33,719 bases of DNA from a virus: the IMG/VR virus record IMGVR_UViG_3300017605_000525, positions 1 through 33,719 of that record; one strand, 5' to 3'. The position numbers and the translations under genes are program-made. Within the stretch, counting starts at the first letter, position 1. Each line of letters begins with the position of its first letter. Positions 29,229 to 33,719 of this stretch are shown here, one piece after another. The notes under the pieces were generated by a model, which was given only the letters and a program-made list of their open reading frames with translations, was not told the origin of the DNA and searched no databases.

Positions 29229-30808
29229 CCACCCGCATCGCGAGCGCGGCCGGGGCTGGAGCCGACGTCAAGTTCTTCCTTCCGTTCTCGAAGGTGGAGG
29301 AGAAGGGCGACGGTTCGGTCTACGTCGAGAGCATCGCCACCGCCGAGGTGAAAGATCACCACGGGGAGATCGTCCTCCATGAAGGCTCCGTCGCCGCCTT
29401 CAAGGAATGGACCGAGTGGGCCGACAAGGCGACGGGTGGCGAATCGATCGGGAACATCCGCGAGATGCACGAGACGATCGGCGCCGGCAAGGCGGTCAAG
29501 TGGACCGTCGACGAGGCTGCGAAGTCAAACTCTCTCGGCCTGCTCGTGATCGACAGCGAGGCCGCCAAGAAGACGAAGGCTCGCGTCTACGCCGGCCTTT
29601 CGATCGGCGGCGACCAGGTCAAGCGCGAGATCCGCGAAATCAACGGGGAGAAGATCCCTGTCATCACGTCCTACCGACTGACCGAGGTGAGCCTCGTCGA
29701 CAAGCCCGCCTGCCCGGTCGCCACGTTCACGATGGTCAAACGCCTCGACACGAAGGAGTCCGTCATGCAGAAAGCCACCCCGCAGCTCGCCGCCGGCGAG
29801 GAGATCGTCAAGACCATCGAGGCCGACGGCACGCCGGTCGTGTGGCTCATCCGCAAGGCGGGAGACAAGGGGATCCCGCGCGCCGAGCTCGCGAAGGACG
29901 TGAGCACCTCGGCCGACGCGGCGCTCTCCGCCGTCAAACAGTTCATGGTCGACGTCCTCGGGATGCCCGGGGGCACGGACATCTGGACGCTCGACGACGC
30001 GATGAGCGCGCTCCGCTATATGTGGTTCGCTGCCACCTCCGCCCAGGCGAAGGAATCGATGGGCGGGATCGAGATGTTCGCGAAGCCCACCGGCGCGGTG
30101 ATCGTCTCGATGGCCGGCAGCCCGAGCGTCGGCAACGACTTCATGGGCAACCTCCGCAAGCTCGTCGAGAAGGGCACCTACGCCCATCACGCGAAGCTCG
30201 AGGAGGCCTGTAAGAAGTTCCTCCTCGACAACAAGTGCGAGCCCGCGGATTGCGAGATCCTCTACGACAAGCCTTGGTCGGATCCGCTTTCTTTCGTGAT
30301 CCGGAAGCGCACCGAGTTGAAGAAGTCCGAAACCCCGGCCGATCCTCCGGTGGAGGAGAAGCCGGTCGAAGAAGAGAAGGTCGATCCGGACAAGGCTCCC
30401 GAGCCCGTCGCCGCCGTGCCGCCGGTGGTGCCCGAGCCCGAGAAAACGGCCGCGGTCGATCTCGGTCCCGTCCTTGAAGCGATCGCCAAGCTCGCGACGA
30501 TTCTGGAGCCGGTGGTCAAGGCGATCCAAGAGGGCAGCCTCGCTAAGGCAGCCGGATCGCAAGACCTGACGCAGCTCGAAGCCGACGTCGCGACGATCAA
30601 GAAAGCGATTGAGTCACTCCCCGCGGCTCCGGCGGGGCGGGCAGTCACGAAGACCCTGGGGGCGGGCTCCCAGAGCGTTCCCAGCGTCGAGACGGCGGAC
30701 ACGATCGAGAAGGCAATCTCCATGATCGAGACGGAGCTCCATCTCGATCCGGCGCTCCGGCAGCAGCTGCGAATCAAGGCGGCTGCCGCGGCGATCCGCC
30801 AGACCTAG
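29225..30808 (+). CDS. XkdF-like prohead protease with scaffold region
   Basis: The 527-residue protein starts at GTG 29225. The first about 180 residues match the Phage_XkdF serine protease plan: 'VYVESIATAEVKDHHGEIVL', 'IREMHETIGAGKAV' (His), 'VYAGLSIGGDQVK' (Ser) and 'EVSLVDKPACPVATF'. A mixed central region follows, then an acidic Pro/Glu linker (about 365-415) and a helical C-terminus typical of a scaffold. Fused protease-scaffold proteins precede the capsid gene in many phages, and the major capsid gene follows here after 114 bases. Self-cleavage during head maturation is inferred. Confidence 0.75.
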   Translation: MTTRIASAAGAGADVKFFLPFSKVEEKGDGSVYVESIATAEVKDHHGEIVLHEGSVAAFKEWTEWADKATGGESIGNIREMHETIGAGKAVKWTVDEAAKSNSLGLLVIDSEAAKKTKARVYAGLSIGGDQVKREIREINGEKIPVITSYRLTEVSLVDKPACPVATFTMVKRLDTKESVMQKATPQLAAGEEIVKTIEADGTPVVWLIRKAGDKGIPRAELAKDVSTSADAALSAVKQFMVDVLGMPGGTDIWTLDDAMSALRYMWFAATSAQAKESMGGIEMFAKPTGAVIVSMAGSPSVGNDFMGNLRKLVEKGTYAHHAKLEEACKKFLLDNKCEPADCEILYDKPWSDPLSFVIRKRTELKKSETPADPPVEEKPVEEEKVDPDKAPEPVAAVPPVVPEPEKTAAVDLGPVLEAIAKLATILEPVVKAIQEGSLAKAAGSQDLTQLEADVATIKKAIESLPAAPAGRAVTKTLGAGSQSVPSVETADTIEKAISMIETELHLDPALRQQLRIKAAAAAIRQT

Positions 30809-30817
30809 ACGAAGTTC

Positions 30818-30871
30818 GCGGGGCTAGGGCTGATCACCCGAACCTCCGGTGCCCAGCCGGAAGAGCCCCGC
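30818..30871 (+). other. Nested stem-loop before the capsid gene
   Basis: GCGGGGCT (30818-30825) pairs with AGCCCCGC (30864-30871). Inside it TCCGG (30845-30849) pairs with CCGGA (30857-30861). No T run follows. In the 114-base gap between protease and capsid genes this may be a processing or stability element. Confidence 0.4.
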
Positions 30872-30906
30872 AACACCAACTCCTGGGCATGAGGGAACTG
30901 GGCATC

Positions 30907-30921
30907 CCGACGGAACGTCGG
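30907..30921 (+). other. Hairpin immediately before the capsid start codon
   Basis: CCGACG-GAA-CGTCGG is a 6-bp stem with a GAA loop, one base before ATG 30923, exactly where a Shine-Dalgarno should be. The nearest purine-rich candidate is AGGG at 30892-30895; folding of the hairpin would bring it to about 12 bases from the ATG. Confidence 0.45.
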
Positions 30922-30922
30922 A

Positions 30923-32437
30923 ATGCTGGATCAGATCACCAGAGACACACTCGCCGAGGCCGCGAAGGTCATCGGCGCCGCTTCCAAGGACCCGAACAAC
31001 ATCCGCAAGGCCGTCAACACGACGACGGGTACGGGTGTGTTCGGCGTCAACATCCAACAGGGCGTGCACGTCTTGACGCCCCTGATCTCCCCGTTCCGAG
31101 GATCGATCGGGCGCGTCACCAAGCCCGGATCGAACTCGGATTCGTGGAAGAACGTCACCTCGGTCACTCAGCCGAAAGCGACCGTGGCCGAAAACGCGGC
31201 GGCGGCCCAGCAGCAGATGACCGTCGTCACGGCCAGCGCGCCTTACAAGGTCGTCGGCCTCGGCGACATCGTGTCGCGTGAAGCGCAGGCGGCGTCCCAG
31301 GGTTGGGACGACGCGCTGGCTCTCGCGACCTCGATCTGCCTGCTCAACGCGCTTCGCATGGAAGAGCAGCAGATGCTCGGCGGAAACATCACCGCGTTCG
31401 GCGCTGCACCGACCCCGACCGTAGTCCTCGGCACCTCGGCGGGCTCGCTGAACCCCTCCACCACGACGTACTTCGTCCGCATCGTGGCCCTCACTCTGCC
31501 GGCCTCGAACCGGCTCACGGGTGGGATCGATCGTCCCGCTCCCGTCAACGCCAACTTCGAAAGCCTCCTCGCCGGCAACGGCCGGTCGGGTGCGGCTCCG
31601 TTCCCGATCACCGACGGCCTGACCGCGATCTCGGCGGAAGGAAACTCCGGATCGCAGACTGGGTCGAACAAGTCGCTCAAGATCACCTTCACGCCGATCG
31701 CGGGCGCTGCGGCCTATGCCGTCTTCGTGGGAACCACCACCGGCGCGGCCAACCTCAAGCTCGAAGCGATCACGACCCAGTCGCAGATCACGCTCACGTC
31801 GCTCGCCGGAACCGGCATCGCCGCGAACAACGCCGCGATCCCCGGAGCCGATGCGACCGGCGATGCTCTGGCCTACGACGGGATGATCTCGCAGATCGTG
31901 GCGGCGGGATCGGGCGCGTACGTCAAGCGCGTCAACTCGAACCTCACCGCCGCCGCGGCCACAGGCGAAGTCCTGGAACTCCAGGACGCGTTCCAAGCGA
32001 TCTACGATTCCGGCAAGATCGGCAAGTTCCGCGTGGTCCTCGGGAGCCAGGAAGCCCGCGGCCTCACGGCGAAGTCGGTCCTCTCCAACTCGCTGAACAT
32101 CGTTACCGGACCGGCCGGCAGCGATCGAATCAGCCTGGTGCAAGGCCAGCACGTCGGGCAGGTGATCAACGCGGTCACCGGCGACATGTGCGACGTCGAG
32201 ACCGCTCCCTGGCTGCCGGGAGGGTCGATCCTGATTCTCCCCACCTCGGTCCCGTACGGCCACGCGAACATCTCGCAGCCGTTCCAAATGGCGATGGGGT
32301 ACGACTGGGAACGGATCGACTACGCCCAGACGACCTCCACCGGCCCGGTGTTCCCGTTCGAGACGCGCTGCTGGGGCGTGCTCGAGGGGTTGTTCCTCGC
32401 GGGCTGCGGCTACCTGTACGACATCCAGAAGGGCTGA
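30923..32437 (+). CDS. Major capsid protein with inserted Ig-like domain
   Basis: The 504-residue protein begins MLDQITRDTLAEAAKVIGA. N- and C-terminal parts ('IGRVTKPGSNSDSWKNV', 'FPFETRCWGVLEGLFLAGC') bracket a central segment at about 165-315. That segment reads as an Ig/FN3-like insert, with 'TTTYFVRIVALTLPASNRLT', then 'LKITFTPIAGAAAYAVFVGT' and 'ITTQSQITLTSLAGTG'. Such inserted domains decorate capsid surfaces. Its position after the protease-scaffold and before a strong terminator supports the major capsid call; the HK97 fold itself is inferred from context. No good Shine-Dalgarno stands directly before the ATG. Confidence 0.75.
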   Translation: MLDQITRDTLAEAAKVIGAASKDPNNIRKAVNTTTGTGVFGVNIQQGVHVLTPLISPFRGSIGRVTKPGSNSDSWKNVTSVTQPKATVAENAAAAQQQMTVVTASAPYKVVGLGDIVSREAQAASQGWDDALALATSICLLNALRMEEQQMLGGNITAFGAAPTPTVVLGTSAGSLNPSTTTYFVRIVALTLPASNRLTGGIDRPAPVNANFESLLAGNGRSGAAPFPITDGLTAISAEGNSGSQTGSNKSLKITFTPIAGAAAYAVFVGTTTGAANLKLEAITTQSQITLTSLAGTGIAANNAAIPGADATGDALAYDGMISQIVAAGSGAYVKRVNSNLTAAAATGEVLELQDAFQAIYDSGKIGKFRVVLGSQEARGLTAKSVLSNSLNIVTGPAGSDRISLVQGQHVGQVINAVTGDMCDVETAPWLPGGSILILPTSVPYGHANISQPFQMAMGYDWERIDYAQTTSTGPVFPFETRCWGVLEGLFLAGCGYLYDIQKG

Positions 32438-32446
32438 TCTCCAACC

Positions 32447-32477
32447 GGGCCGGGGCCCAAACGCCCCGGCCCTTTTT
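32447..32477 (+). terminator. Rho-independent terminator after the capsid gene
   Basis: GGGCCGGGGC (32447-32456) and GCCCCGGCCC (32463-32472) form a perfect 10-bp stem with a six-base loop, followed by TTTTT (32473-32477). It would end or attenuate the highly expressed capsid transcript before the connector genes. Confidence 0.9.
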
Positions 32478-32487
32478 CGAGGTTCAC

Positions 32488-32691
32488 ATGGCGAAGAAGA
32501 AAGACGAGACCGAGGAGGCTCCCGGACGAACCGTCGTGCGCATGTTCTGCGCCGACGTGCGCAAGGAGGCCGGGGTATCGGTCGACGACGGCTCGACGGT
32601 CATCTACAAGGCCGACCGCGAAGGCGTCATCGAGGTGGCCGGAGAACACGTGGACGCGCTCAGCGTTCTCGGCTGGAAGGTCATCGAGTAA
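32488..32691 (+). CDS. Small hypothetical head protein
   Basis: A 67-residue protein begins MAKKKDETEEAPGRTVVRMF. A charged N-terminus is followed by a small beta domain ('VSVDDGSTVIYKADREGVIE', then 'VLGWKVIE'). Such short proteins often lie between capsid and connector genes. The function is not known. It starts just after the terminator. Confidence 0.6.
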   Translation: MAKKKDETEEAPGRTVVRMFCADVRKEAGVSVDDGSTVIYKADREGVIEVAGEHVDALSVLGWKVIE

Positions 32692-32694
32692 CCG

Positions 32695-33306
32695 ATGGCA
32701 CTAGTCACCACCGCAGAAGTGCAGGCCTTCGTCGCAGGCGATGGGATCAACACGCCCACCGTCGACGCGACGCTTCTCACGGCCTGCATCGCCGCGGCGG
32801 GCGAGGTCATCAACGATTACACCTCTCGCGTCTGGGAGCGCGCGCAGTTCACGCGATACCTCAACGGCGACGACGCCTACGGGAAGAACGGCGAGCGCCT
32901 GCGTCTCGATCGCTCGCACTTCCCGCTGACCTATCCGACCGACCCGATCACGATCACGGAAAACGGCGTGTCGCTCTCAGTGGGCCAGGGGTACTCGGTC
33001 AATGCCGCAGTCTTGGTCGAGAACGCGGGCCTTGAAATGCCCGGCATCCTCGTGCGCCAGAACGCGTTCTACGGGCTCGGATGGTCGCCGGGACGGCAGA
33101 ACATTCAAGCGACGTACTGGGCGGGCTACACCACGCCGCAGGAGTCGATCAAGTACCCCGCGAAGGAGCTCTCCTGGTTGCTCTACCAGGAGGGCCGCAA
33201 GGTCGGCATCGACAACGTCGCGCAGGCCGGATCGTCGCGTGCGCTCGTGCACAAGCTCTCGGCGCTGTCGCAAGAAATCCTGAACGGCAAGCGGGTCTTC
33301 CTGTGA
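32695..33306 (+). CDS. Head-tail connector protein (gp6-like)
   Basis: The 203-residue protein begins MALVTTAEVQAFVAGDGIN. 'LLTACIAAAGEVINDYTSRVW' is the helical start typical of phage connector/head-completion proteins, followed by a beta part ('YPTDPITITENGVSLS') and 'ATYWAGYTTPQESIKYPAKE', the family's aromatic loop and closing helix. It would join the portal to the neck. Its stop overlaps the next GTG (GTGA). Confidence 0.75.
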   Translation: MALVTTAEVQAFVAGDGINTPTVDATLLTACIAAAGEVINDYTSRVWERAQFTRYLNGDDAYGKNGERLRLDRSHFPLTYPTDPITITENGVSLSVGQGYSVNAAVLVENAGLEMPGILVRQNAFYGLGWSPGRQNIQATYWAGYTTPQESIKYPAKELSWLLYQEGRKVGIDNVAQAGSSRALVHKLSALSQEILNGKRVFL

Positions 33307-33719
33307 ACGGCGCGCGCGATCGCGACTTCACGCCCGAGCAGATGGCGGAGATGTTCGTCTCCTACGGCAGCAACATGCTCGAAGCCCTCATGGCCGGCGG
33401 CCGCGCCGCCGTCATGGTCATGTCGAAGCACGCGATCGAGCGCGAGCTCTCGTTCCCCAAGAAGGGCCCTCCGGTCTTCCCCGGCCTGCGCTGGCAGACG
33501 GGTCACCTTCGCCGCTCGGTCGCCGCATCGCCGGAGGCTCACGCGATCTCGGAGAAGGAAGGGGAGGCCAGCTTCGGCACGAGCGTCCCCTACGGCATCA
33601 AGCATGAGCAGGGCTGGGAAGGAACCGAGTCGGTCCCGCAGCACATCCGCCGGATCAAGTCTCGAAGCCTGTTCGCCCGCAACGACGAGGGCAAGCGCCG
33701 GAAGGTCGCCCAAGGCATC
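33303..33719 (+). CDS. HK97 gp10-like neck/tail completion protein, cut at window end
   Basis: GTG 33303 overlaps the connector stop, and 139 codons are visible, with the frame open at the last base. The helix 'EMFVSYGSNMLEALMAGGRA' is followed by 'LRWQTGHLRRSVAAS', 'SFGTSVPYGIKHEQGWEGTE' and basic 'RRIKSRSLFARND', the order seen in gp10/minor-tail or virion-morphogenesis (neck) proteins. The C-terminus and the tail genes after it are outside the window. Confidence 0.7.
   Translation, partial: MNGARDRDFTPEQMAEMFVSYGSNMLEALMAGGRAAVMVMSKHAIERELSFPKKGPPVFPGLRWQTGHLRRSVAASPEAHAISEKEGEASFGTSVPYGIKHEQGWEGTESVPQHIRRIKSRSLFARNDEGKRRKVAQGI

Noticed and set aside
30824-32287. A long minus-strand frame opposite the capsid gene
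   Set aside because: It is a GC-driven shadow; the sense strand encodes a recognisable capsid protein with start and terminator.

Overview
This window is most of the genome of a temperate tailed phage (Caudoviricetes, siphovirus-like head genes) of a high-GC bacterium. The DNA is GC-rich and the real genes have strongly GC-biased third codon positions. They are tightly packed, with many 4-base ATGA, GTGA or TTGA stop/start overlaps and frequent GTG or TTG starts. I cannot identify the host. The only trace of it is the 3' half of a CAU-anticodon tRNA (tRNA-Met or tRNA-Ile2) with an encoded CCA, at 6104-6153.

Layout. 1-5953 (+) is the late end: a partial tail/virion protein, a virion or tail protein, an exported FN3-like protein, a Fis-like HTH protein, a SleB-type endolysin, holin-like and spanin-like membrane proteins, small unknowns and a DUF6527 protein. 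5954-6153 is an intact phage attachment site with arm-type repeats. 6154-7293 (-) is the tyrosine integrase, and 7354-8118 (+) is a DUF5131 (Gp37/Gp68) protein. 8105-9558 (-) is a five-gene, translationally coupled operon of secreted, membrane and zinc-ribbon proteins, a likely lysogenic-conversion (moron) module. 9734-10547 is the immunity switch: a repressor (-) and a Cro-like gene (+), with four near-identical 14-bp operators and a sigma70-type promoter between them.

10551-22112 (+) is the early, replication and recombination block. It holds HTH regulators, small membrane and zinc-binding proteins, a Cas4/RecB-like nuclease, a Sak4-like RecA-fold ATPase, an SSB-like protein, a ParB-domain protein, a RepA/DnaB-like replicative ATPase, a GGTGCCA-repeat region that could be the origin, a RusA resolvase and an HNH endonuclease. 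At 22164-22964 a ParB-linked DNA methyltransferase gene survives only as its two ends. Its middle is occupied by an antisense HNH endonuclease gene. 22961-33719 (+) holds an XRE regulator and the packaging and head genes: TerS-like, TerL, a portal-MuF fusion, three small virion proteins (two of them paralogues), an XkdF-type protease/scaffold, a major capsid protein with an inserted Ig-like domain, a strong terminator, a head-tail connector and a neck protein cut by the window end.

The lysis end and the integrase are joined through an uninterrupted attP, and the tail genes are missing between the two window ends. The sequence therefore looks like a circular or circularly permuted phage genome, not an integrated prophage. 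The features most worth following up are the replaced methyltransferase, the repeat and hairpin region next to the replication gene, the four-operator switch, the coupled 25-aa and 63-aa genes behind a near-perfect Shine-Dalgarno sequence, and the moron operon.
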